Source of the DNA: a virus
DNA length: 47,606 nt
IMG/VR virus record: IMGVR_UViG_3300042731_005702
Coordinates: 1-47,606 of that record
Strand: one strand, 5' to 3'
Part shown: positions 25,564-33,400 of the stretch, in pieces
Layout: each line of letters opens with the position of its first letter
Position numbering within the stretch: the stretch's first letter is position 1
The notes under the pieces: generated by a model
What the model was told of the DNA's origin: nothing
The model's input: only the letters and a program-made list of their open reading frames with translations
Databases searched by the model: none
Program-made: the position numbers and the translations under genes

Positions 25564-25579
25564 CCCCCTTTAAATCGCC
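25564..25579. repeat. 16-nt dispersed repeat, copy 2
   Basis: CCCCCTTTAAATCGCC, identical to 25361-25376, 203 bp further on. Confidence 0.6.
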
Positions 25580-25838
25580 TGTGAGCCCCACAGTCGTCAA
25601 ATAGCCCTCGTTTACCACAATTCCCGTGGTTATCTACCCCTCAGACCTTTCCCACCTCTTAAATCGCGTTCTCGTAAGCCTAATTAGTCACAACTAACAG
25701 CAGATATCTTAAAATACCTGTATAATCTCTATACATTTGTAATACAACTTGACATACAATAGGAAACTATGTAAATACACCCTTGTGAGTAAGGTGGTTG
25801 TAAGGCAAGGGAGGGATAAAAAGGTAAATATAGAAAAA

Positions 25839-25848
25839 TGAACGTTAA
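25839..25848 (+). promoter_or_regulatory. Dispersed motif copy, TGAACGTTAA
   Basis: Followed by GAAAGG, 32 nt upstream of the start I favour for the next gene. It also overlaps an alternative ATG at 25838. Confidence 0.6.
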
Positions 25849-25870
25849 GAAAGGGGGATGGTATAATTGG

Positions 25871-26308
25871 ATGAATAGTTTAGGCCCAATATGGTTTAAG
25901 TTTAGAATCCACGGGAAGAAAACAATACTCTTAATCCCAGAAGCGAAGTCACCTATTAAACTTGAGACTATTAGACAGCATTTTAATGTCACATCAAGCG
26001 ATGATGTTGTCGTTACTGCCTATGTTAATATGGGACGTGGGAAAGGCCAACCCGCCTTGTACTTAAAACTTGTTCAAAAAGGATTTTATTTAACTACGAT
26101 GCAAGCCGAGGGGTTAAGAGACGAGGGTATATCAACCTCACCAGGTGGTGTAATACAACTTACTTTGCAGGGGGTATTTAGGAATAAAGCATCAAGTGAG
26201 ACCCATATGTTTAGTGTGTTGAAAGATCTGTATTGGCAGGCAAAGATATTGAAGCAAGGTGTTGAAGGTAAAGTTATTCGGGACAAGCGAGAGGGCCCAA
26301 CGTATTAG
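25871..26308 (+). CDS. Uncharacterised protein, first of small-gene array
   Basis: Two in-frame starts exist. ATG 25838 lies in the dispersed motif and has no close ribosome site. ATG 25871 has AAGGGGG upstream (13-nt gap) and sits 32 nt after the motif, as in the neighbouring genes, so I prefer it (145 residues). The product is basic with beta strands in the first half and contains G-R-G-K-G-Q-P-A-L-Y-L. No motif recognised. It may be a nucleic-acid binding protein by charge only. Confidence 0.68.
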   Translation: MNSLGPIWFKFRIHGKKTILLIPEAKSPIKLETIRQHFNVTSSDDVVVTAYVNMGRGKGQPALYLKLVQKGFYLTTMQAEGLRDEGISTSPGGVIQLTLQGVFRNKASSETHMFSVLKDLYWQAKILKQGVEGKVIRDKREGPTY

Positions 26309-26319
26309 AAATGGAAAAC

Positions 26320-26329
26320 TGAACGTTAA
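26320..26329 (+). promoter_or_regulatory. Dispersed motif copy, TGAACGTTAA
   Basis: Followed by GAAAAATAAG and 30 nt upstream of the next ATG. Confidence 0.6.
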
Positions 26330-26349
26330 GAAAAATAAGAAGGCAGAAA

Positions 26350-26568
26350 ATGACGGTAAGAGTAGCGCGGGAATCTAATCCTGTTCGTTGGAAATATGGA
26401 GTTATTATAGAGAAAAGAGGGGATGTGAAAATGTACTGCGCGTTTGATCGCCCTGGGGGTGAACGTGCACCCCACGATGTTCCTTCGGAAAGGCGGTTTA
26501 GTACTTTAGAAGAAGTAAAGCAATTTATTGAAACCTATGAGCGTAAGGAAGGGTATGCTAAAGAGTAG
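26350..26568 (+). CDS. 72-aa uncharacterised protein
   Basis: A small basic protein with AAGG 9 nt before ATG. A mixed alpha/beta pattern ends in a helix ('EEVKQFIETYERK'). No motif recognised. Part of the motif-ribosome site-gene array. Confidence 0.65.
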   Translation: MTVRVARESNPVRWKYGVIIEKRGDVKMYCAFDRPGGERAPHDVPSERRFSTLEEVKQFIETYERKEGYAKE

Positions 26569-26574
26569 GAAAAC

Positions 26575-26584
26575 TGAACGTTTA
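26575..26584 (+). promoter_or_regulatory. Dispersed motif copy, TGAACGTTTA
   Basis: Followed by AAAATAGG and 27 nt upstream of the LexA-like gene. Confidence 0.6.
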
Positions 26585-26601
26585 AAAATAGGAAAAGAGT
26601 T

Positions 26602-26835
26602 ATGGTCATTCAGAGTCATTTCGATTTGACAGAAGAGCAAAACGAGATGCTAGAATTTATTATTCATTTTTTTACTGAATATTCATGCAGTCCAACCGTG
26701 ACTGAGATAGGTAAACACTTTTCACTTTCAAATCAAAACGTGAATGAGAGGTTAGCGGTATTGATTAGAAAGAAGTATCTTAGGCGCTGTAAGGGGAGAA
26801 ATTATCTTGCAAGAATATTAAAAAATGAACGTTAA
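26602..26835 (+). CDS. LexA N-terminal-like winged-helix protein
   Basis: The 77 residues follow the LexA DNA-binding domain: L-T-E-E-Q-N-E-M-L-E-F-I, then S-P-T-V-T-E-I-G-K-H-F, a recognition helix around S-N-Q-N-V-N-E-R-L, and a wing. The C-terminal protease domain is absent, so it cannot self-cleave like LexA. It probably binds DNA as a small repressor or activator. Its last codons (N-E-R-stop) are written by a dispersed motif copy. Because LexA half-sites contain GAAC, it is a candidate reader of the motif; binding is untested. Confidence 0.8.
   Translation: MVIQSHFDLTEEQNEMLEFIIHFFTEYSCSPTVTEIGKHFSLSNQNVNERLAVLIRKKYLRRCKGRNYLARILKNER
26826..26835 (+). promoter_or_regulatory. Dispersed motif copy, TGAACGTTAA
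   Basis: Its TAA is the stop codon of the LexA-like gene (GAA CGT TAA). Followed by GAAATAG and 31 nt upstream of the next ATG. Confidence 0.6.
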
Positions 26836-26856
26836 GAAATAGATGGGATAAATTAA

Positions 26857-27135
26857 ATGGGAAAAAGATTTAGAAGTCAGAGGGCTATAGAAAAAGCAGT
26901 TGATGAGTCATTGGAACCAGGGGGTAACTGGGTTTCGGTTAAATTACTTCGTGAGAAATTAGGTTTTGATGAGATTGACGAAGACGAAGACGAGGAGGAG
27001 GAAGACGAGGAGGAAATGGAACCAGGACTAAAAAGGGATACACTTGGTTTGTTATTGAGTAACGTTACTCGAATAGCGGATGCTATGGAGGTTATGAGTA
27101 AATATTATCATCGATTAAAGCCGCCTAAGAAATAG
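26857..27135 (+). CDS. 92-aa protein with acidic middle
   Basis: A helical N-terminal half (R-A-I-E-K-A-V-D-E-S) leads to ~25 residues of nearly pure Asp/Glu at 38-62, then a helix and a basic end. The acidic stretch resembles the linkers in the helicase and SSB of this phage. The ribosome site is weak (GATGGGAT). Function unknown; DNA mimicry or a histone-like partner is a guess. Confidence 0.65.
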   Translation: MGKRFRSQRAIEKAVDESLEPGGNWVSVKLLREKLGFDEIDEDEDEEEEDEEEMEPGLKRDTLGLLLSNVTRIADAMEVMSKYYHRLKPPKK

Positions 27136-27215
27136 AGGACGCCCGGCGAGCGGTTTCAGAGGCGGTTGAGCAGATATTTACTAAAAACATTAAGCCTCTA
27201 GCGCCACCAGAAAAA
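27136..27215 (+). other. Gene-less gap with an open frame
   Basis: An open frame without start codon ends at TGA 27216. Reading from 27132 it would give ~28 residues (E-D-A-R-R-A-V-S-E-A-V-E-Q) and looks protein-like. It could be a frameshifted tail of the preceding gene or a remnant. Confidence 0.3.
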
Positions 27216-27225
27216 TGAACGTTAA
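27216..27225 (+). promoter_or_regulatory. Dispersed motif copy, TGAACGTTAA
   Basis: Followed by GAAATAAAGG and 29 nt upstream of the next ATG. Confidence 0.6.
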
Positions 27226-27244
27226 GAAATAAAGGAGATTTGTA

Positions 27245-27523
27245 ATGGTAATTCGACCTGAGGAGTTAATGGAAACCTACGACATCAGGGGGTTTGAAGA
27301 AAAGATTGACAACACATTAATAGAAAAGTGGGGAAAGGGGGAATTACTGGCTGTACGATTTGATTACAATGTGCCCCTAGCAATTCTGGAGCGGGTTGCG
27401 AACAGCTACAGAAAAGTAAAATGGGACGTTGTATGTCAGAGCCATCAATCGATGGGACCCCATGACCCCCTGGACTATAAAGAAATGATTTTTAGTTTAC
27501 GGGAGAATAAACCCGCAACATGA
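27245..27523 (+). CDS. 92-aa uncharacterised protein
   Basis: AAAGGAGA precedes ATG with good spacing. The product has a helical N-terminus, a core strand (L-L-A-V-R-F-D-Y) and a second half with V-V-C-Q-S-H-Q-S-M-G-P-H-D. No motif recognised. A short GC hairpin (GAGGC AAA GCCTC) lies over the stop. Member of the small-gene array. Confidence 0.68.
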   Translation: MVIRPEELMETYDIRGFEEKIDNTLIEKWGKGELLAVRFDYNVPLAILERVANSYRKVKWDVVCQSHQSMGPHDPLDYKEMIFSLRENKPAT

Positions 27524-27571
27524 GGCAAAGCCTCGGCCTCGTGGTTCATAATTGGTTGTGACTATTTAAAC

Positions 27572-27865
27572 ATGCCTAAACTATTGACACAGCCAAATAC
27601 TTCTGGTAGTTTACATTCGTATATCACTCAGCAAAAAATAGGAATGAGAGTGGCAATCATGTTCAAAAGGGACGTGTTTAAGCAAATACTATTACAAAAT
27701 GACCTATCACAGGTTGAGTTCTGCAATAGGGCGGGGGTTAGTCTATCAACACTTAAACGGGTGTTAGCAAATCAGCCTGTAACCAGCCTTTATTTTCAGA
27801 GGATCGTGAACGCATATAGACGATTGGATAGATATGGGATGGAAGCAATGACAATAAAAAAGTGA
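27572..27865 (+). CDS. XRE/Cro-like HTH protein
   Basis: The frame starts at ATG 27572 (97 residues), but no ribosome site lies there. ATG 27644 or 27659 gives 73 or 68 residues and leaves the whole domain intact. The helix-turn-helix reads L-S-Q-V-E-F-C-N-R-A-G-V-S-L-S-T-L-K-R-V-L, followed by a helical end, as in Cro/CI proteins. It is a probable DNA-binding regulator. It lies in the middle of the motif array; its stop TGA is part of a motif copy. Confidence 0.75.
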   Translation: MPKLLTQPNTSGSLHSYITQQKIGMRVAIMFKRDVFKQILLQNDLSQVEFCNRAGVSLSTLKRVLANQPVTSLYFQRIVNAYRRLDRYGMEAMTIKK

Positions 27866-27872
27866 ACGTTCA
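27863..27872 (+). promoter_or_regulatory. Dispersed motif copy, TGAACGTTCA
   Basis: TGA is the stop of the XRE-like gene. Followed by AAAAAACAGG and 30 nt upstream of the next ATG. Confidence 0.6.
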
Positions 27873-27892
27873 AAAAACAGGAGAGACATAAA

Positions 27893-28177
27893 ATGAACAC
27901 TACACCAAGAGACGTGATTAGTGAAATGGTATTTGGGAGTGAGACGAGAGCAGGTGGGTTGAAAATGGTCCCTAGCGATTTATTACCGCCTGGTTTAATA
28001 TGCTTACAGGGGGCTTATGGTCAGCTTGTTTTTGCTCATGTGGGTATAGGGATCTTGAAGTGCAAGTATTGCCATGAATGTACGTTTAGGTTTTACGCAG
28101 ATTCCAATGGGGGGACGTTGCGTTTGATTTGTGAGTCATGCGGTAAAGATTTCATTAATCGTGAATATAAATATTGA
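27893..28177 (+). CDS. 94-aa zinc-ribbon protein
   Basis: CAGGAGAG precedes ATG. The C-terminal half has C-K-Y-C-H-E-C and C-E-S-C, a four-Cys zinc ribbon, and the N-terminal half is beta-rich. Possible nucleic-acid or transcription-factor-like accessory; the family is not recognised. The stop TGA is the start of the next motif copy. Confidence 0.7.
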   Translation: MNTTPRDVISEMVFGSETRAGGLKMVPSDLLPPGLICLQGAYGQLVFAHVGIGILKCKYCHECTFRFYADSNGGTLRLICESCGKDFINREYKY

Positions 28178-28184
28178 ACGTTCA
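28175..28184 (+). promoter_or_regulatory. Dispersed motif copy, TGAACGTTCA
   Basis: TGA is the stop of the zinc-ribbon gene. Followed by TAAATG and 39 nt upstream of the start I choose for the next gene. Last copy of the dense array. Confidence 0.6.
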
Positions 28185-28213
28185 TAAATGAAACTACAGG
28201 AGGTGTGATTACC

Positions 28214-28522
28214 ATGCAGTTACCGCAAGATTTTGATAGTCAGCAAAAAACCCCTACTCAATTACCCCCTCAAGAATTAACGTACAAGAATTCTAGTCCT
28301 ATCATTATTAGTGGGTTATGGGTTAGATCAAATGAGAATAACGATGGTTTAGAGATATTAGTGGAGGTCCCCAGAGTGTCTGGAAGTAGGAGGTGGAAAC
28401 TGTGTTGGTCAGGACGTTTCAATGAAGCTATTGTATCACAGATAATTGAACCGCTAGGCATTAGAAATTCACCAGAGGATGATGAGAAGGGACAAAAGTG
28501 TAAAACTAGTAGTAGGAGGTGA
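28214..28522 (+). CDS. 102-aa uncharacterised protein
   Basis: The start is ATG 28214: AGGAGGTG at 28198-28205 lies 8 nt upstream, and the in-frame GTG 28205 is part of that ribosome site. The N-terminus is Gln/Pro-rich, the centre beta-rich with W-K-L-C-W-S-G-R-F, and the C-terminus is charged. Unknown function. Confidence 0.68.
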   Translation: MQLPQDFDSQQKTPTQLPPQELTYKNSSPIIISGLWVRSNENNDGLEILVEVPRVSGSRRWKLCWSGRFNEAIVSQIIEPLGIRNSPEDDEKGQKCKTSSRR

Positions 28523-28528
28523 ACCGCA

Positions 28529-28774
28529 ATGAAGGTAAAGCAGAAAAAAACAAAGCCATGCACGTTTTGCAAAAGTCCAGATAACTTTATTAATTTTAAA
28601 GCTGATTATACTAAATACTGGGTTCAATGCAAAAAATGCATTGCCCATGGCAGTTGGTGCTCTACAGCAAAAGAAGCAATCGATGCTTGGAATGGGGCGC
28701 AGCAGGTTGACCAAAAGATTTTAAAGGATATGGCACGGATTGCCGAAGATGTTAGCAACATCCCCAGAGGGTGA
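28529..28774 (+). CDS. Lar-like zinc protein (restriction alleviation family)
   Basis: The 81 residues fit the Lar family plan: C-T-F-C-K-S, a strand region, C-K-K-C-I-A-H-G, then T-A-K-E-A-I-D-A-W-N. Rac prophage Lar modulates type I restriction. Many phages carry such small proteins without tested function. AGGAGG lies about 6 nt before the ATG. Helping the phage DNA escape restriction is the family-based guess. Confidence 0.75.
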   Translation: MKVKQKKTKPCTFCKSPDNFINFKADYTKYWVQCKKCIAHGSWCSTAKEAIDAWNGAQQVDQKILKDMARIAEDVSNIPRG

Positions 28775-28783
28775 GGAGAAGCA

Positions 28784-29494
28784 ATGATTGGAATTGAAAT
28801 TATAAAGCCACACGTAAAGCTAATTACTCCTGAAGAATGGTTTGAAAAGATACCTTGGTTGATTGAGTATTGCGGGAGGTTGAGCCATAAGTCAGAAGAC
28901 AGAATGAAAGATGGTAGCAGTGATAAGTTTATTAGGAAAGTGGCTGGAAAACTTGGGCATGAAAGTATTATTGAGCATATGGGAATAACGTATCATGTTT
29001 ATTGCGATAGAACATGTAGCCATCAATTAGTCAGGCACCGAGTAGCCGCTTCTTATACGCAGGAGTCACAAAGGTATTGTGATTATTGTAAGGGGGAGGA
29101 TTATTACCTGCCGGTTATATTGCCGCCGACGATTGGTGATATACCACACGGCACAATTTTAAATCAAGAGTGTATTAGGTTTAATACTAGCACGTACACA
29201 AAAGACAACCCAGCTTTGCGGGCATGGACAAAGAACTGTCTCTACAGTTATGAGGACTATCGATTTTTACGTGATAAGGGGATACCCCCAGAGGATGCAC
29301 GGTCAGTTTTACCTGGGGCCACAAAAACAGAGGTCGCCGTGACGTACAATTTAAGAATGTGGCGTCATGTTTTTAAAATGAGAGCATTGAATCCAAAGGC
29401 ACAGTGGCAAGTTAGAGGCGTTTTTAAAATGCTCTTAGCAGACTTATCAAAACGTCTACCGATGTTTTTTGATGACTTGGTTATGGAAGAATGA
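28784..29494 (+). CDS. thyX: Flavin-dependent thymidylate synthase ThyX
   Basis: A 236-residue ThyX-type enzyme that makes dTMP from dUMP using FAD and folate. The signature is R84-H-R-V-A-A-S-Y-T-Q-E-S-Q-R-Y, one residue longer than the usual RHR-x7-S by my count, since eight residues separate RHR from Ser95. Other family marks are G-H-E-S-I-I-E-H near 60 and the R-S-V-L-P-G-A segment near 180. It raises dTTP for phage DNA, which fits the uracil-DNA glycosylase next door. It overlaps the next gene by 4 bp (ATGA). Confidence 0.92.
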   Translation: MIGIEIIKPHVKLITPEEWFEKIPWLIEYCGRLSHKSEDRMKDGSSDKFIRKVAGKLGHESIIEHMGITYHVYCDRTCSHQLVRHRVAASYTQESQRYCDYCKGEDYYLPVILPPTIGDIPHGTILNQECIRFNTSTYTKDNPALRAWTKNCLYSYEDYRFLRDKGIPPEDARSVLPGATKTEVAVTYNLRMWRHVFKMRALNPKAQWQVRGVFKMLLADLSKRLPMFFDDLVMEE

Positions 29495-30123
29495 AACTTG
29501 TTGAAGATTTAAATAGAATGCTTAAAGAAAAGTATGTAGAGGTTCAATCAGATTTATTTATGGAGTCCGGTGCAAATGCGAGTGGACTGGAATCAGAGCT
29601 GCAAGATAAACTCAAAAAAATGCAGCAAATGATAAAAGATTCACCAAGGAAAATGATGGAAAAAATACTCACTATAAACGACTGTGACACAGACCTGCTT
29701 CAGTGCTTAATTCTAACAGACAACGTAGAGCAGTTTGTCGAAACCCATCGCACCGAGCTGGCTCTGCTTTTGGCACAACTAGTACTTTTAAAATACGGTA
29801 AGCCAAAAAAGCCAAAAGAAGTCAGTCAATGGGATGAGGCATTGGACTCTAAGATAGGAGCGAATATGATAACGAAACAAAACGTGATAGATTTGTTTTT
29901 GACATTTGAAACACAAAGTGCGAATCACTTTGAAGCACAGCTCTATCGTTTAATTGCAAAAGCAGACACAAATAACAGGGCACGGTTGCTACTGGGGTTT
30001 TTGAATCAAGTGCAGACTTATCTTGCTTGGTACGAGACGCCAAGTCCTAAAGAATTCTATGATGTGTATTTGACCGAGCAGGAACAGCGGGACTTGAAAA
30101 ATGGAAAAGTGGTTGTGCCATGA
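29491..30123 (+). CDS. 210-aa helical protein, unknown
   Basis: Translationally coupled to ThyX by an ATGA overlap. Mostly helical and charged: a coiled-coil-like N-terminus (L-Q-D-K-L-K-K-M-Q-Q-M), a hydrophobic helix (L-A-L-L-L-A-Q-L-V-L-L) at ~90-100, and a C-terminal helix bundle. No catalytic motif. Its link to ThyX could be functional but is only positional. Confidence 0.72.
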   Translation: MKLVEDLNRMLKEKYVEVQSDLFMESGANASGLESELQDKLKKMQQMIKDSPRKMMEKILTINDCDTDLLQCLILTDNVEQFVETHRTELALLLAQLVLLKYGKPKKPKEVSQWDEALDSKIGANMITKQNVIDLFLTFETQSANHFEAQLYRLIAKADTNNRARLLLGFLNQVQTYLAWYETPSPKEFYDVYLTEQEQRDLKNGKVVVP

Positions 30124-30481
30124 TTTTTGAACGTTTAAAATTCCGTAGTTTATCATCCTTCTTTAGAACTAATGTGGTTGATTTATAAGTAATAGGGGTT
30201 AATGTTGTTAGTTTAGCCTACTATTAGTTAGTTAACACTATGTTTTCTAAATTGAAAAAAAGTAGGAAAAAATAGTTGATCCTTTTCGAGAGTCCATGTT
30301 AACTAGTTAATCGGAAGTTTGAAAAGCACGTTGAAGCACGCGACTCAATTTTCCATGAAAATTTAATAGAATCGCACCTTATGGTGACGTACCTTCATCC
30401 AACCTACTCTGTCTCCTCAGGTCGGAGTGGATTTATTCAACGTGCATGGCTGGGGGTACGTTGCCACCATTTTTTGGGTAA
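30124..30481. other. Non-coding region before the replication block
   Basis: About 358 nt, AT-rich in the first half with TTAGTT and GTTAAC repeats, then a small CACC-TTAT-GGTG hairpin near 30375 and a more GC-rich stretch. I find no firm promoter, only TTGAAA at 30252 without a good -10. It probably holds the control of the polymerase operon. Confidence 0.5.
30128..30137 (+). promoter_or_regulatory. Dispersed motif copy, TGAACGTTTA
   Basis: Just after the preceding stop; followed by AAATTCC. The next gene is about 350 nt away, unlike the other copies. Confidence 0.5.
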
Positions 30482-33400
30482 ATGTGGAAGCGACGGCTAA
30501 AGATAAGGTTTGTGATTGTGACGACGAACACGATGCGACCTTTAAAAAATAATCCAGATTGCGAACGATGCGATCTCTGGAAAACCTCGAAAACAGTTTG
30601 CTGTCCGGCCAATGGGAAGAACTCACATATTATGCTTGTGGGGGAAGCCTTAGGGGCACAAGAGGAGATCTACGGTCGCCCGTTTGTTGGTGACGCGGGT
30701 AGGAAATTAAACTACGTTTTACATCGTGCGCGAGTAAATAGAAAATCCCTCGTTATAACGAATACCGTGCGGTGTCGCCCACCGAAAAACAGAAAGCCGA
30801 GCAAAAAGGAAATGGATGCGTGTTGGCCTTATTTGCTCCACGATATTCTGAAATACAAGCCAACAGTAATTGTGGCATTAGGGGCAACGGCCTCTCATGT
30901 TCTTATGTCTGCTGGCGAAACGAAGGCGGGTAAGCTATTACTCGCAAAACAAGCGGGTAGCTGGCGAGGGTACCCCCAGGAAAAAACGTTTACGTATACA
31001 GGAAAGAAAAAGACATTCACGCATAACTGCCAGGTGATATCAACTCACCACCCCTCAGCGGCTTTAAGAAATTGGGCGCTAGATGACCTACTGGTGTTTG
31101 ATTTTGTTACAGCTAAAAAATTAGCTGGGGGTGAATGTCGATTCAAGGATCCCGATACGAAAGTGAACGCTGTAAAAACGTTGACAGAGGTTCAAGCGTT
31201 ATTTAAACGTTTGAGTAGAGTTAACAGATTTGTGGTGGATTTAGAAACCACGGGCCTTGATCCCCACAAATCAGAAATCATGTGCATAGGGTTTTGTTGC
31301 CAGGCAGGTGAAGCACATGTTTTACCCTTGCGGGTAAAGGGTAATAAGACCTATTGGTCACCCACAGAACAAAGATATATAAAGAAACATATAACCACGA
31401 TATTTGAACGCTCAGAAATAATCGGACAGAATATAAAATTCGATATCAAGCATCTTAGAAAATGGTTAGGCATAGTTGATTACAACATTGCTTTTGATAC
31501 CATGATTGCCCACAGTTTAATCGACGAAAACAAACCTCACAATCTCACTTTCCTGTGTCAATGGTTTTTGAACTGGGAAAAGTACGACGCCGTAATGGAT
31601 GACTACAAGTCCAGTGAGGGTAGAAAAGACGTCTTTAAAACGTGGGAGGTTCCAGATCAATCGCTTTGGCAGTATTGTGGAATGGATGTAGATGCAACAT
31701 ACAGGTTAACTAAAATATTCACGAAAGAATTGAACGCTCAGAAATTAGTGAAAGCGTTTAAAAACGAAATGGGTTTGATATTACCTCTAGCCGATATGGA
31801 ATACAGAGGAATTCAGATCGACACAAAAAAAACAAACGAATTAATAAAGAAGTACACAAAAGAAGTTGTTAAAATTCAGAAACGACTAACAAAGACAGCT
31901 TCACGATATTTAAAACCAGCTATACTAGAAGGTGAAGACGCCGACGAAATAGAATTCAACGCAAATAGCCCAAAACAGGTTGCAGTACTTCTAAAAGCTT
32001 GTGGGGCTGACCTAAGACGGCTAACGCCAACGGGGCAGCCTTCTACAAACAGCATTGTAATCGATAAACTAGCACTAAAGAAAAGCGCACCCGGTAGAAT
32101 AGCAACCCAATTAAAAACTTTACGACTATATGCCAACAAATACCTAGGGACGTATTTACATGGTAGGGATGGGACAAAGGGCTTTTTACAGTTTTTAGGA
32201 TCACATGATCGTGTGCATCCTAATTATAATATTGGGCTTGCTCGCACGGGCAGGCTATCCGCTGATGACCCTGCTATTCAAACGTTACCACGTGATGGTG
32301 GTATGCGCGAAATGGTAATACCCGATAACCCAAAAAACCAAAAACTGATAGCCGTCGATTATAGCAAAATTGAACTTTGTGTATTAGCATATCTTGCAAA
32401 TGATAAGGTCATGTGCCATGAGCTTAAAAGTGGTGTGGACCTCCACACCAGGATGGCTGTAACGGTTAGGTTGAATAGGAACCCAACAGATAAAGAGTTT
32501 GAAAAGATAGCACCTGATATAAGCAAGAACGAACGAACCCTGGCTAAATGTTTTCATCCCGACACTGAAGTATTAACAAAAATTGGGTGGAAAAGGATAC
32601 TCGATCTAAATGAGGGCGAGGAGATAATCCAAGCCATGCCTTTAGCAGATGGTAAGGTTAACCTTGAATGGTGCGTACCCACAGAGGTATTTACCCAGCC
32701 GTCTAAAGGTAAATTGATACACTTAAAAAATGAAGGTGTTGATTTAAGAGTAACTGAAGATCACAGAATGCTAGGGTGGGGTGAAAGTAATTGGTGTGTC
32801 AGGACACCGCATGAATTCAATTATTTTAGAAAATGGGCAAATGCTGGTTCTTTGATTCAGAGAAGGCCAACCAAGTACGATATAAATTTTTTACGTCTAT
32901 GTGTAGCAGTACAAGCAGACGGAAGTTATAAATGTAAACAAATAATTTTTGGATTTACGAAAAAAAGAAAAATACATCGAATGAGGGAATTACTGCGATT
33001 AGTGGGGAGTGTTGGGAGCAAAGACTATGTAGAGAGTATCCAAGGAAAAAAACGGTGGGTGATAACATATACGTTAAAGGGAAATTTGTCATACAGAATC
33101 AGGAGGGTATTAGGCGAAACTAAGTCTTTTCCTTGGAGTTGGTTGCAATTACCTCCTATGCATAGAGAAGCAATTTTGGATGAAGCTAGGCACTGGGATT
33201 CCCGTAGAGCAGAAAACTGGACACAGTATACTTATGTTAATATTGATTTACAGTCAGCCAATGTGCTTCAGGCTATCGCGGCTGTTACGGGTAGAAAAAC
33301 AAGAATGCATATCACGGTTAAAGATAACCCAAAACACAATGACGTTTACGAAGTATCAATAAAAGATCATAGTACTTCAAGAGGGGACCATGTAGAGACA

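Larger units (their letters stand above)
25324..25838. other. Non-coding region with CCCCCTTTAAATCGCC repeats
   Basis: About 500 nt. It contains two exact copies of a 16-nt repeat (25361, 25564), a degenerate third (~25652), one dispersed motif copy (25488), and a TATAAT at 25721 without a good -35. A 28-codon frame from GTG 25518 lies exactly 30 nt after the motif but has no ribosome site. I do not call a gene. Confidence 0.5.
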
